64,000 nt of DNA, from contig NZ_BNGS01000018.1 in assembly GCF_014905555.1 (NCBI RefSeq), positions 1 through 64,000 on the forward strand. Direction: 5' to 3'. The notes below the pieces were generated by a model, which saw only the letters and a program-made list of their open reading frames with translations, made no database searches and was not told the origin of the DNA. The position numbers were made by a program, and so were the translations under genes. The stretch is from Streptomyces sp. Y2F8-2 (GTDB lineage Bacteria; Actinomycetota; Actinomycetes; Streptomycetales; Streptomycetaceae). Shown here piece by piece: positions 41,984 to 50,157 of this stretch (the first letter of the stretch is position 1; every line of letters starts with the position of its first letter).

Positions 41984-42547
41984 TCACCGGCTCCGGTGCA
42001 GTGCGACCAGCAACTGCCAGACCTGGTCCGCGACTTCCTCCGGCGTGGCCCGCAGCAGCCCGTGCAGCCAGTCCGCGAGGACACCCGCGAAGGTAGCCGC
42101 CACCGCCGACGCGACCAGCGGGGCGTCAGCCGCGCCGGCCAGTTCGCGCTCCTCGAGGCTGCGGGCCCGCAGGTCCCGGTGCAGCACCCGACCGAGCGGC
42201 CCGCCGCCGCCCGGCGCGAGCAGCGAGCGGTACAGGGCCGCGTGCTGGGCCAGACCGGTGAAGAACTCCCGCAGCGCGGGCGGGGCGTGGACCGGATCGG
42301 GCCGCCCCCGCCAGGCGTGCAGCGCGTCCACCGCCTGCCGTACGACGTCCGCGCACGCGTCGACCGCCAGCGCCTCGATGCCGTCGTAGTGCACATAGAA
42401 CGTGGCCCGGCCCACCCCGGCCCGGCGCACCAGCGCGGCCACGGCGACCTCCGCCGGCGGTCGCTCGGCGCACTCGGCGAGCAGGGCGGCGCGCAGCCTG
42501 GCGCGGGTGCGCGCCGCCCTCGGGTCCTCGTGCGGCGCCCGGCTCAT
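41984..42547 (-). CDS. TetR-family regulator
   Basis: This 187-residue regulator has RTRARLRAALLAECAERPPA and the HTH AVAALVRRAGVGRATFYVHY followed by a helical effector domain (LREFFTGLAQHAALYRSLLA). The ATG at 42545-42547 overlaps the stop of the DUF1304 gene by 4 bp, so the pair is one transcript. The palindromes at 42929-42965 lie over the operon promoter and share their core with the operators of the TetR gene at 10167. Confidence 0.87.
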   Translation of the reverse strand: MSRAPHEDPRAARTRARLRAALLAECAERPPAEVAVAALVRRAGVGRATFYVHYDGIEALAVDACADVVRQAVDALHAWRGRPDPVHAPPALREFFTGLAQHAALYRSLLAPGGGGPLGRVLHRDLRARSLEERELAGAADAPLVASAVAATFAGVLADWLHGLLRATPEEVADQVWQLLVALHRSR

Positions 42548-42906
42548 CGTGCGGCGAGGACGGCGGCCAGCGCGAGCGCGCCGGGCAGCGCCTGGGCGAA
42601 CAGGATGCGGCGGTTGGCCGTGGTGGCGCCGAACACGCCCGCCACCACCACACAGGACAGGAAGAACGCCTGGACCCGGAAGCCGGTCGGGTCGGCGGCG
42701 AGAAGCCCCCACACCAGTCCGGCCGCGAGGAAGCCGTTGTAGAGGCCCTGGTTGGCGGCCAGCGGAGCGGTCGCCCGGGCCGTCTCCGGGTCGAACCCGT
42801 GCAGCCCCCGCCCCGGCTTCCGCTGCCACAGGAACATCTCCAGCACCAGGATGTACATGTGCAACACGGCAACCAGGCCGACCAGCACGTTCGCCACGAT
42901 TTCCAT
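42544..42906 (-). CDS. DUF1304 membrane protein
   Basis: This 120-residue protein has four predicted helices: IVANVLVGLVAVLHMYILVL, a middle pair around GLYNGFLAAGLVWGLLA and AFFLSCVVVAGVFGATTANR, and a C-terminal LPGALALAAVLAAR. LEMFLWQRKPGRGLHGFDPE and LAANQGLYNGFLA are DUF1304 signatures. A GGGGGAGGG stretch precedes the ATG. It is co-transcribed with and probably controlled by the TetR protein that follows. The biochemical role is unknown. Confidence 0.87.
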   Translation of the reverse strand: MEIVANVLVGLVAVLHMYILVLEMFLWQRKPGRGLHGFDPETARATAPLAANQGLYNGFLAAGLVWGLLAADPTGFRVQAFFLSCVVVAGVFGATTANRRILFAQALPGALALAAVLAAR

Positions 42907-42928
42907 GAGCAACGAGCCCTCCCCCTTC

Positions 42929-42965
42929 TTGGACAGGTGTCCAGAATAGCTGGACACCTGTCCAA
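42929..42965. promoter_or_regulatory. Large TetR operator upstream of DUF1304-tetR
   Basis: TTGGACAGGTGTCCAG (42929-42944) and its exact reverse complement (42950-42965) are separated by five bases. Each arm is itself a GGACA-NN-TGTCC palindrome, so two dimers could bind. It lies 23 bp ahead of the DUF1304 start. Confidence 0.75.
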
Positions 42966-42984
42966 GCAACTACCGGGTCCCGCC

Positions 42985-43260
42985 ACCCCCCGGCGCAGCT
43001 CCCGTGCCCGAAGGCCAGCTGGATCTCGAAGCGGGCCGCCGGGGCGTGCAGTAGCTCGCCGAACAGCTCGTCCGCTGCCGCATCCGGTAGCGGACCGTCT
43101 GCGGAGAGCCACCGCGTCCGCGTGCCGTGCAAACATCCCCCAGTCCACCGGCGGCCCCTCGCCGCGCTCGGCCGCACCCAGCATCTGTGCCCAGTCCTCG
43201 ACCGTCAGCCCGTACATGCCGAACGCGGCGAACGTCTCGGCCAGCGCAGCCACCCCGACT
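42985..43260 (-). pseudogene. Unrecognised gene remnant with a frameshift
   Basis: The minus strand reads LAETFAAFGMYGLTVEDWAQ and MLGAAERGEGPPVDWGMF, then after one shift HGTRTRWLSADGPLPDAAAD, ELFGELLHAPAARFEIQLAF and GHGSCAGGW. The parts fit one protein, but I cannot name it. Its upstream end fuses to the IS256 remnant. Confidence 0.45.
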
Positions 43261-43284
43261 TCCTGCGCCTCCAGGCGCGGGGCA

Positions 43285-43639
43285 CAGCTATCTCCATCGG
43301 CCCGACATCGGTCACGACGGTCTTGGAGCGCTTGCCGTTACGGGAGTTGCCACCGTCCTTGCCCGCCGGATCGTGCTTGTCATAGCCGAGGTGGTCGGTG
43401 ATCTCGCCCTCCAGGGCGGACTCCAGCAGCCGTTTGGTCAGCTGCTGGAGTCCGCCCTCGCCGGTCGACTGCAGGCCCTCGGCCTGGGCTCGGCTCACCA
43501 GCTCGTCAATCAACTGGTCGTCCACGGCCTTCGCCGACACAGCCGCTGCCGACTCGACAGTCTCCTGCTCGGCCATGTTCTCACTGGTCATCGATGCATC
43601 TTCCATGATCGGGAGTTACACCGAACGATTTACAGTCCC
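43285..43639 (-). pseudogene. IS256-family transposase, N-terminal fragment and IS end (copy 2)
   Basis: The fragment encodes MTSENMAEQ, VDDQLIDELVSRAQAEGLQS, LQQLTKRLLESALEGEITDH, LGYDKHDPAGK and VVTDVGPMEIAVPR, then joins unrelated DNA near 43285. This is the first quarter of an IS256 transposase. The IS end GGGACTGTAAATCG finishes at 43639, six bp from the neighbouring gene's stop codon. It is nearly identical to copy 1 at 3700-3891 but longer. Confidence 0.85.
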
Positions 43640-43645
43640 GGCGGG

Positions 43646-44173
43646 TCAGAGGTCCTCGTCGTCGATGGGTTCGGGTTCGCGGATGTAGGCGAGGTCGAGG
43701 ACGTAGCGTTCGGTGACGGGGCAGTTGTTCCAGGCTTGGGTGAGCCAGCCGTCGGGGGAGTCGTCGGTGAGTTGGGTGAGGGTGGTGTTGTAGTAGTCGG
43801 CGGCGGCTTGGCGGTTAATCCACCAGGCGTGGCCTTGGTAGACGCCGGGGCGGGGCAGGGGCATTTCGCCTGCGGGGCCGAGGCTGAGCTGGTTGATGAC
43901 GAGGATGTCGGTCTCGGATTCGATGCCGATGTCGATGTGGCCTTCGGCGTCGGCGGGTGGGGCGGGTGGCGCGTCCCAGATGCGGATGGTGACGTCGACG
44001 TCGATGTCGGGTTGGAGGCTGCGCAGGTACAGGTGGTAGCCGTTGCCGGCTACCACCTGTGTGTGGGTGGCTTTCATGGCGTCGTCGTCGCCGAGGTAGG
44101 CATCTGCGTCGTAGACCTCCACGACGCGGCGGCCGGGGGTGGCCTTGCAGTTGTATTCGGCGAGGAGCGCCAT
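43646..44173 (-). CDS. Unknown nuclease-partner protein, copy 2
   Basis: This 175-residue protein is a close paralogue of the gene at 3882-4412. It shares the VYDADAYLGD start, QVVAGNGYHLYLRSLQPDI, PGVYQGHAWWINRQAAADYY and PDGWLTQAWNNCPVTERYVL, ending in an acidic EPEPIDDEDL tail that copy 1 has lost. The region just upstream keeps the last codons and Shine-Dalgarno-like GAAAGG of a preceding gene, as in copy 1, but no nuclease gene remains. A conserved orphan partner would fit a retained immunity gene, which is inference. Confidence 0.7.
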   Translation of the reverse strand: MALLAEYNCKATPGRRVVEVYDADAYLGDDDAMKATHTQVVAGNGYHLYLRSLQPDIDVDVTIRIWDAPPAPPADAEGHIDIGIESETDILVINQLSLGPAGEMPLPRPGVYQGHAWWINRQAAADYYNTTLTQLTDDSPDGWLTQAWNNCPVTERYVLDLAYIREPEPIDDEDL

Positions 44174-44199
44174 GGGTGGCTTGCCTTTCAGGCTAGTTG

Positions 44200-44372
44200 G
44201 TGCTCTTGCTGGACCACGACTCCCCGCACGTCCTGATCTCCGCAGGCACAGGCGGCGGCAAGTCGACCATCCTGCGCTGCATCTGCTGCCAGTCCATCCA
44301 CCACGGCGCCCTGGCCTACGTCCGGGACTACAAGCGGATCTCCACACCTGGGCCCGCCGCGTTCCTGGGCAG
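44200..44372 (+). pseudogene. FtsK/TraB-type DNA translocase fragment
   Basis: The frame reads VLLLDHDSPHVLISAGTGGG, KSTILRCICCQSIHHGALAY and VRDYKRIS, then shifts by one base to TWARRVPG. GTGGGKST is the Walker A loop of the FtsK-like transfer ATPases of actinomycete conjugative elements (AICEs and plasmids). Only about 55 residues remain. Confidence 0.75.
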
Positions 44373-44439
44373 CACGCTTGGTGTCTCTCGGAGTCCGGCT
44401 GAGTGTGAAGTTCCGCTACCTCGTCGCGAGGGGCAGCAC

Positions 44440-44820
44440 TCAGAGGCGCAGGTACCCCGTGCGTTCCAACGCCTTGCGGGCGGCGAGATAGCCCGCGATC
44501 TTGAACGCCAGTTCATGAGAGCCGAACGTATCGGCGCTGGCGCGCCGCAGCACCACCCGAGTGGCGATCACGACTCCGTGCTCGGGCAAGCTGAGCTGCT
44601 CCTCGATCCCCACGGCGGCAGCCGCGAAGAAGCGTGAAAGGGCCTCGGCGGGTTCGTAGTCCACCGTCAGCTCTTGAGCAACCTGGAAGGCGAAGCCCTC
44701 ATCTGCGGGCTCGAAATCCACTTCTATCTCCGCGAAATGCGGCGCGCAGTTCTGCTTCTGATGCAGTACCCGTACGCTGCGGATCGGATGCGGCGGGAAC
44801 CGGGGCGGCACTGACGTCAT
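44440..44820 (-). CDS. Stand-alone EF-G domain IV-like protein
   Basis: This 126-residue protein resembles domain IV of elongation factor G. It opens with VLHQKQNCAPHFAEIEVDFE (EF-G has H-x-K-Q-x(4)-F-A), has the middle helix AALSRFF-type segment with VGIEEQLSLPEHGVVIATRV, and ends TFGSHELAFKIAGYLAARKA, matching the EF-G motif SSEMAFKIAGSLAFKEA. There is no GTPase domain. Its role is unknown; it could bind the ribosomal A site or be a remnant. It starts one base away from a small divergent reading frame. Confidence 0.65.
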   Translation of the reverse strand: MTSVPPRFPPHPIRSVRVLHQKQNCAPHFAEIEVDFEPADEGFAFQVAQELTVDYEPAEALSRFFAAAAVGIEEQLSLPEHGVVIATRVVLRRASADTFGSHELAFKIAGYLAARKALERTGYLRL

Positions 44821-44956
44821 GCCGGAACGCTACGCCTTCGTCGACGCCGCGAAACTGATCAGCCGGACCGTGCTCACCCTGGCCGCGTTCCGCCCCGGCC
44901 CGGAGACCGGCAAGCGCGTGACACGCCGCATCGACGTTTCGCCGCAGACCGGATGA
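44819..44956 (+). CDS. Small reading frame, 45 residues
   Basis: The ATG at 44819 opens PERYAFVDAAKLISRTVLTL and RPGPETGKRVTRRIDVSPQT before a TGA, whose ATGA overlap starts a further 29-codon frame with four cysteines (ARCTGCKTVDPACRLPAL). Overlapping tiny genes like these occur in actinomycete mobile elements. No family is assigned. Confidence 0.35.
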   Translation: MPERYAFVDAAKLISRTVLTLAAFRPGPETGKRVTRRIDVSPQTG

Positions 44957-45042
44957 AGGGCCTGCCCGTCAAGGCCCGCTGCACCGGCTGCAAAACGGTA
45001 GACCCTGCCTGCCGACTTCCCGCCCTGGAGCTGACTGTCTGA

Positions 45043-45519
45043 TCACATCATCTGGCGGCCGGCCGGATCACCGCCCGGGTCGTCAGCCAGGACGATGGCC
45101 GTCTTGATGCGCTTGCCGACCGGCTCTCGGTGCACCTCGAAGCTGCGGCAGACCGCCATCACGATCTCCAGTCCGTGCTGCCCGACACGGGTCGGGTCCG
45201 GCGCCAGGACCAGGGGCAGCGTCGTACTGCTGTCCCACACGGTCACCTCGACGGCCCCCTCACTGACCTCCAGCGTCAGCAGACAGGGCCCCGGAGCATA
45301 CTTGCGGGCGTTGGTCACCAGCTCGCTCACCACGAGCTGAACCATGCCCATCGCCCGCTTCGACACCGGCAGCCCGTGCACAGCCTGCAGACTCTCCAGG
45401 AAGTCCCGGGCCAGGTCACGAGCAGCAGCGATGTCCTCGCTGCCCTCGAACGCGGCGGACACCGACTTCGGGCGCTCTGTCAACGACTGCGGACCCTCGT
45501 CCTGCGCCGCCAGGTCCAT
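45043..45519 (-). CDS. RsbW-like anti-sigma factor/histidine kinase-type ATPase
   Basis: This 158-residue single-domain GHKL ATPase has the N box VSELVTNARKYAPG and a G1-type GQHGLEIVMAVCRSFEV. Such proteins bind and inhibit sigma factors or phosphorylate STAS partners. The ATG at 45517-45519 was chosen; the frame continues upstream through Cys-rich sequence of uncertain status. STAS and SpoIIE-type phosphatase genes lie within 2 kb, which suggests a partner-switching network. Confidence 0.82.
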   Translation of the reverse strand: MDLAAQDEGPQSLTERPKSVSAAFEGSEDIAAARDLARDFLESLQAVHGLPVSKRAMGMVQLVVSELVTNARKYAPGPCLLTLEVSEGAVEVTVWDSSTTLPLVLAPDPTRVGQHGLEIVMAVCRSFEVHREPVGKRIKTAIVLADDPGGDPAGRQMM

Positions 45520-45658
45520 ACAGTCCGCCCCATATCCGAAGCGCGCTAGCGGCGCTGATTCCCGGTCGCCTACCCCCGAAACGTCGACACACTCCACACA
45601 CACGCCAGACACTCACCCACCACACTCAGCGTCGACTCCCGAGCGAGTCAGGCATGCA

Positions 45659-46090
45659 ATGCCCCATCAAGGATATTTGGCACAATTCCCCCTCGTGCAG
45701 CCTCTCCCGCTCCCCTGCCCCGCCCACCTGATCCCGAATGCCACCGGCACTGACGCTTTCCATGCCGCATATCGTCAGGCCATGGCGTCGCACGCCGTGT
45801 TCGTCGCCATCGAATTCGAAGAACGCCGGAAGTGGACCGTCAAGGCGGACACGCTCACCGCCGGTTCCGGCTACACCGTCGACGACGCCGTGAACGAGGC
45901 AGCCCGGGCCGCGATCACCCGCCTGGTTCAAAACCGTGAGGTCGATCTGGACGCCTACAGGGGACCGATCTACTTCATGATGCACGGCGTGCGGAGCGAA
46001 GACCGAGCCCGCGAACTCGCGGCCGCACTTCACGCCGCCCTCTACGGAGACCTGGGACCTCTTGCCCAAGCCGTCCCTGCCACGTGCTGA
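45659..46090 (+). CDS. Hypothetical protein
   Basis: This 143-residue protein contains FHAAYRQAMASHAVFVAIEF, EERRKWTVKADTLTAGSGYT, DDAVNEAARAAITRLVQNRE and YFMMHGVRSEDRARELAAAL, with good codon use throughout. No domain is recognised. The ATG at 45659 has no strong ribosome binding site. It diverges from the RsbW-like gene. Confidence 0.55.
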   Translation: MPHQGYLAQFPLVQPLPLPCPAHLIPNATGTDAFHAAYRQAMASHAVFVAIEFEERRKWTVKADTLTAGSGYTVDDAVNEAARAAITRLVQNREVDLDAYRGPIYFMMHGVRSEDRARELAAALHAALYGDLGPLAQAVPATC

Positions 46091-46273
46091 GGGGCAACTA
46101 CTCCGGTTGTCGGCAAGCTCGCAACTCCAGGTGGCCGGCCGAAGCCAGTCCTTAGCCCTGCGTATTCAGCGGAATTGGGTGGTCTGACGCCCCGGTAGCA
46201 GAATGGTCCCGTTGACCTGCAAGGATATGAGTGTCGAAGTCGTATCTGTTGCTGAGAGCAAGGCACCTTTCTG

Positions 46274-46500
46274 GTGGTTGAGAGTACAGGGTGGGGGCGT
46301 CGGCTGTCCGTGGTGGCTGGCGGGAAGAGGCTGATCGGTCATGCCGGGGCGGTACTGCTGCGCCGTTGTGCGGACCGGACGGGGCTGACGGAGGCGCTGG
46401 CGAAGGTGCTGCCGTCCAGCGCGGTGGCCGGCTGGCGGGACCGGGCAGGGGTGCTGGTGCACGTGGCGGTCGCGATCGTGCTCGGGGCGTCGACCTGTCG
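46274..46500 (+). pseudogene. IS1380-family transposase, N-terminal fragment
   Basis: WGRRLSVVAGGKRLIGHAGA, VLLRRCADRTGLTEALAKVL and VLVHVAVAIVLGA match the start of IS1380-type transposases. The sequence is then cut and joined to unrelated DNA. The 100 bp before it look like the left end of the element. Confidence 0.75.
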
Positions 46501-46689
46501 GAGGCCGAGCAGCTCCAGCTTCACCAATCCGAGGAGCTGACGCTCGCCTGCACGGCTCGCCAGGCAGACACGGATACCCACATCGGCTTCAAGGCATGGC
46601 AGGAGCTCGCGCCCGCTCCCGCCCTCGATCTTTCACGGACGCGACCGCAACCGTTCTACATGCATATACGGCACCAGCTCACCCATTTG

Positions 46690-46925
46690 CCCCAGATACG
46701 CCGTGGACGACCCGCTACCTGGACGCCGCCGTCGGGCGGCTGCGGGCCCTGCCGCCAGAGGAGCGTGAGCACGACGTTCGGGACGAGGACGTCGCCCGGC
46801 TCTCCCCGCTCAAGCACGCCAACCTGAACGTGCTGGGCCGCTACAGCATCCGCGCTTCGGTTCCGGCCGACTGCGGCCTGCGCCCGCTGCGCGACCCGGA
46901 CGCCGACGAGCACGCCGGAGACTGA
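46690..46925 (+). pseudogene. Tn3-family transposase, C-terminal fragment
   Basis: TTRYLDAAVGRLRALPPEER, EHDVRDEDVARLSPLKHANL, NVLGRYSIRAS and LRPLRDPDADEHAGD are the last blocks of a Tn3-type TnpA, ending at 46925. All of the catalytic core is missing. Sequence between this and the IS1380 fragment is unassigned. Confidence 0.8.
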
Positions 46926-47020
46926 ACCGCACCCGAGGCGCCTGGCCGTTCGTTGTACCACCGCGCAGGCCGGGGCTTTGCCGCCCGGGGAGCGACGCGA
47001 GAGGCTGGCGAAGAAGCGGT

Positions 47021-47389
47021 TCAGGCGGCGTCGGGGGCGCCCTGGTGGGCGCTGAGCGCGTCCGCGGTGCTCGGGTAATGGGGCAGGAGGCTGTCCACTC
47101 CGGTGAGGGTGAGCATGCGCATCAGCCGGTCGGGGACGGCGGCCAGGGCCAGGGAGCCGCCCGCTTCCTGGGCGCCGTGCCAGATGCCGATCAGGGCGCT
47201 GAGGCCGGCGGAGTCACAGAAGCCCACACCCGACAGGTCCAGGATCAAGTGGTGGTGGCCCTGGTTGATCAGCTCCAGCGCGCGGGTACGCAAGCCGGGT
47301 GCGGTATGCAGGTCGATCTCGCCGGTGACGGTGGCGACCGCTGCGGGACCGGGGGTGGCGGTCAGGGTCAGCTCGATGTCGTCGGTCAT
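47021..47389 (-). CDS. STAS-domain anti-sigma factor antagonist
   Basis: This 122-residue protein has the STAS fold: VATVTGEIDLHTAPGLRTRA, then LILDLSGVGFCDSAGLSALI, where the Ser in CDSAG is the expected phosphorylation site, and LALAAVPDRLMRMLTLTGVD at the end. It belongs with BldG/SpoIIAA-type antagonists that free sigma factors when dephosphorylated. It lies five bases after the SpoIIE-type phosphatase gene, its likely activator. Confidence 0.9.
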   Translation of the reverse strand: MTDDIELTLTATPGPAAVATVTGEIDLHTAPGLRTRALELINQGHHHLILDLSGVGFCDSAGLSALIGIWHGAQEAGGSLALAAVPDRLMRMLTLTGVDSLLPHYPSTADALSAHQGAPDAA

Positions 47390-47394
47390 GGCCG

Positions 47395-48855
47395 TCAGTG
47401 CTCCTCGCCGGCGGGCGCGGCGGTGGTGTGGGCGGTGGATCTGGCCCCCGTCGCGGCGGCGGCCTGGTCGGGAGCGGGAACCGACAGAGCCAGCAGGGCG
47501 ACGTCGTCACTCGCGCCCTCGGGCAGGGCGTCCAGCAAACCGACGGTGTCCTGGATCAACTGCGCCGCCCCACACGAGGCGGGACGAGCGGTGAGGAAGG
47601 CCGTCAGGCCCTCGTCTCCGAGCATGGTGTCGGTGCTGGTGTGTGCCTCGGTCAGGCCGTCGGTGTAGAGGAGCAGGGCCTGGCCGGGGGCGAGGTGAAG
47701 GGTGGTGGAAGCGAAGCGGGCGCCGGGGAAGGCCCCGATGAGCATGCCGCCCTTGGGGCGGACCGCTTCCACCCGCGTGCACGTGGCGGGCCCGGCTTCG
47801 GGCGGGGCGGGGCTGAGGTGGTAGGCCGGGGGGTGCCCACCGGTGGCCAGCTCCACGGTGAAGCCCCCGGCCGCATCAGGGGTGAGGGTGGCGAAGAAAG
47901 CTGTGCAGAACCGGCTGCCCGCCCACACATCGGCCAGCAAGGCGCTGTTCAGTGCCTCAAGTACCGCGACGGGATCGTCCGTGTGTTGGGCGGAGGCCCG
48001 CAGGGTGTAGCGGGCCAGGGAGGTGATAGTGGCCGCCTCGGCGCCCTTGCCGCACACGTCCCCCAGGAACAATCCCCACTTCCCGGAGGGCAGGGGGAAG
48101 ACGTCGTAGAAGTCGCCGCCCACATCGTGCACGGACGCGGTGTGGTAATGACAGGCCAGCTCCAGGCCGGGCACCGTCGGCAGCGCCGGCGGCAACAGAG
48201 TGCGCTGCAAGGTGGAGGCGAAGGAGGCGATCGCCGCCCTGTCCCTCTCCGCCTGCTCCCGGGCCGCCCGCTCAGCCTCGGCAGCCCGCTGCTCCTGGCG
48301 CACCGTGCGCAGCGCGGACAGACGCAGCTCCATCTCGTCCATCACGATCGCCGCCAGATCGGTCAGGGTGGCAGTCTGTTCGGAGGTGATGGAGCGGGGC
48401 TTGGTGTCCAGGACGTTGACGGTACCCAGCTTGTGCCCGTCCGCGGTGGTGATCGGCGCGGCGGCGTAGAACCGAACCCCCAGCGGACCGGTGACCAGCG
48501 GGTTGCCGCAGGCGACGTCGTCGAGCAGGGTGTCGGGGATCACCAGGGCATCGTCGCGCAGCACCGCCGAGCCGCACAGGCCCGGGTCGCGACCGATCTC
48601 GCTGACCGCGTTCAGGCCGTGCGCGGCCTTGAACCAGATCCGGTCCTCGTCCACGATCGTCACTGTCGCCACGGGGACGTCGAACAGCCGGGCTGCCAGC
48701 GCAGCCACCCGGTCGAACGCCCCGTCGGGCGGGGTGTCGAGGATGTCGTAACGGCGCACCGCCTCCATCCGGCCGGCCTCGACGACCTCGTCGGGCACCA
48801 GATGCAGGCGCTTGCCAGGAACGCCGTCCTCGGATGCCGAAGCCTGCTCGGGCAT
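47395..48855 (-). CDS. GAF-domain PP2C/SpoIIE-type protein phosphatase
   Basis: This 486-residue cytosolic phosphatase has a GAF domain at about 30-175 (FDVPVATVTIVDEDRIWFKA and VRFYAAAPITTADGHKLGTV), a coiled linker rich in Glu/Arg, and a SpoIIE PP2C domain from about 225. The metal-binding motifs are VHDVGGDFYDVFPL, WGLFLGDVCGKGAEAATITS and ALLLYTDGLTEA, with a final GASDDVALLAL. It should dephosphorylate the STAS protein encoded five bases downstream. The ATG at 48853-48855 follows AAGGTGG. Confidence 0.9.
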   Translation of the reverse strand: MPEQASASEDGVPGKRLHLVPDEVVEAGRMEAVRRYDILDTPPDGAFDRVAALAARLFDVPVATVTIVDEDRIWFKAAHGLNAVSEIGRDPGLCGSAVLRDDALVIPDTLLDDVACGNPLVTGPLGVRFYAAAPITTADGHKLGTVNVLDTKPRSITSEQTATLTDLAAIVMDEMELRLSALRTVRQEQRAAEAERAAREQAERDRAAIASFASTLQRTLLPPALPTVPGLELACHYHTASVHDVGGDFYDVFPLPSGKWGLFLGDVCGKGAEAATITSLARYTLRASAQHTDDPVAVLEALNSALLADVWAGSRFCTAFFATLTPDAAGGFTVELATGGHPPAYHLSPAPPEAGPATCTRVEAVRPKGGMLIGAFPGARFASTTLHLAPGQALLLYTDGLTEAHTSTDTMLGDEGLTAFLTARPASCGAAQLIQDTVGLLDALPEGASDDVALLALSVPAPDQAAAATGARSTAHTTAAPAGEEH

Positions 48856-49230
48856 CGGCTTTCCACCTTCCCTGACCTCCCGCAGCCACCGGGCGCGACG
48901 CGGACCAGCGGAAAGCCTAAGCGCAACGAGTGTGCGAAGGCCATCCGGGTGGCACCTCGAAGGATCACCACCGATGTCGACGTGCAGTGCTGCCCGGTGA
49001 AACCCGGCGGCGGCACCGGGCGGCACTGCGCTCCCCCTCATCGCCCCACGTGCGGGCACCGAACGGGCGACCGGGGCGGTGTCTGCCTTCCGTGGATGAT
49101 CTTTCCACGCCGGACGGTGAGGGCCAGAGATGCACGCACCGGTTTTTTAGCCCATCGGTGACGCTGATGACGCGATATCGGGGCACACGAACCCGGGAGG
49201 GTCCGTACGGGTGTCCGGCAGGAGGAGCCA
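48856..49230. other. Intergenic stretch, no gene seen
   Basis: These 375 bp separate the phosphatase from a small plus-strand gene and should carry both promoters. No clear -10/-35 pair, hairpin or repeat was identified. Confidence 0.3.
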
Positions 49231-49539
49231 GTGGCCGGTCATGAGGTGTATGCCGCCAGCGCGTTGTCGGTGGTGGCCGCGATTCTGCTCGCGCGATGGT
49301 GCCTGGCGGGCCGAAGCGGCAGGAGGCGCGCTGCTCGCGTGTCCCACCGTTCATGGCGCTGGACGGTGCTGAGGGAGGGCCGGCGCACGGGCTCCACCGC
49401 GGCCCAAGCCGGGCAACGCGCGCCGACGGACGCGCCATGCGCTCAGCGGGTGGTGCAGGAGGCCGAAGACCTCGTGCACCGCTACTGGCGCCAGCTCAGT
49501 CCGCTCTACCTGTCCAAGCACGATCACCATCAGCACTGA
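49231..49539 (+). CDS. Small membrane-anchored protein
   Basis: This 102-residue protein starts at a GTG with GGAGGAG four bases upstream. The N-terminal helix (YAASALSVVAAILLARWCLA) should anchor it. A basic middle and an acidic helical end (RVVQEAEDLVHRYWRQLSPL) followed by a His-rich tail (KHDHHQH) face the cytosol. No family is recognised. Confidence 0.55.
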   Translation: MAGHEVYAASALSVVAAILLARWCLAGRSGRRRAARVSHRSWRWTVLREGRRTGSTAAQAGQRAPTDAPCAQRVVQEAEDLVHRYWRQLSPLYLSKHDHHQH

Positions 49540-49544
49540 GCTGG

Positions 49545-49770
49545 CCGGGCAGCGCATGGCCGACACTGGTGATCGGTCAGGTGGTGACCGCTTGGCGCAG
49601 GGATTGCGCGGCAGGCGATGATTGCGTCGACGCCGACGATCCGCCGGATGCCCATCACGGCCTCGTCGGTGCTACCAGGCGTAGCCAGCCGTCGGCCTCG
49701 GTGACGGTGTGGGCGGCGATGAAGATGAGTTGATGCCGCTTGGGTCCATGAAGGTGACCCGGCTCAGACC
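49545..49770 (-). pseudogene. STAS-domain protein fragment with frameshifts
   Basis: The minus strand reads LSRVTFMDPSGIN, then shifts to LIFIAAHTVTEADGWLRLVA, and shifts again to TDEAVMGIRRIVGVDAIIAC. Joined, these are the C-terminal half of an anti-sigma factor antagonist (the phospho-Ser position is in MDPSG). The N-terminal half is missing. Confidence 0.65.
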
Positions 49771-49821
49771 GGATGATCGGCCAGGCCACCGTGGCCCTGA
49801 AAGGCGACGGCACGTGCATCG

Positions 49822-49875
49822 CCCGTGGAGATCCCGTATGAGGACGCTGTATTGCACGGCTACTTCTATCGGGCG
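49822..49875 (+). pseudogene. Inverted piece of an FrsA-like hydrolase gene
   Basis: On the plus strand this short stretch reads PVEIPYEDAVLHGYFYRA. That block normally follows the helical N-terminal domain of FrsA/DUF1100-type alpha/beta hydrolases, whose N-terminal part lies next to it on the minus strand. Confidence 0.5.
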
Positions 49876-50157
49876 GCGGGCGAGGTAGCGGGCGCGAGTG
49901 ATGCCCCGGAGGTGGGCGATGGCATCGCGGAAGCAGGCGACACCACGCTGGCAGGCGTGGTCGATGCGCGGGTCGTGGGGGTTGCCGTGCAGGAAGAACT
50001 CGGCCGCGCGGTAGTAGGTGGAGGCTCGCAGCAGCCCGTCCCTCGCGCTGACGGGGCGGCTTGCATGGGCTTCGACCTCCAGACGCTCGGCGGTGGGCAG
50101 CCAGGCGTTGTGCCAGCCGTCACAGTCGCCGGAGGTGACCTGGGAGGCGGTTGCGAT
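49876..50157 (-). pseudogene. FrsA-like alpha/beta hydrolase, N-terminal fragment
   Basis: The frame reads IATASQVTSGDCDGWHNAWL, TAERLEVEAHASRPVSARDG, LLRASTYYRAAEFFLHGNPH and ACQRGVACFRDAIAHL. YYRAAEFFLHG is a hallmark of the lid domain of these hydrolases. The catalytic domain is absent, and an IS701 fragment is fused to its 5' side. Confidence 0.7.

Noticed and set aside
47398..49161. Plus-strand frame of 587 codons opposite the GAF-PP2C phosphatase
   Set aside because: Gly/Arg-rich antisense of a strongly supported gene, with no ribosome binding site or family features.
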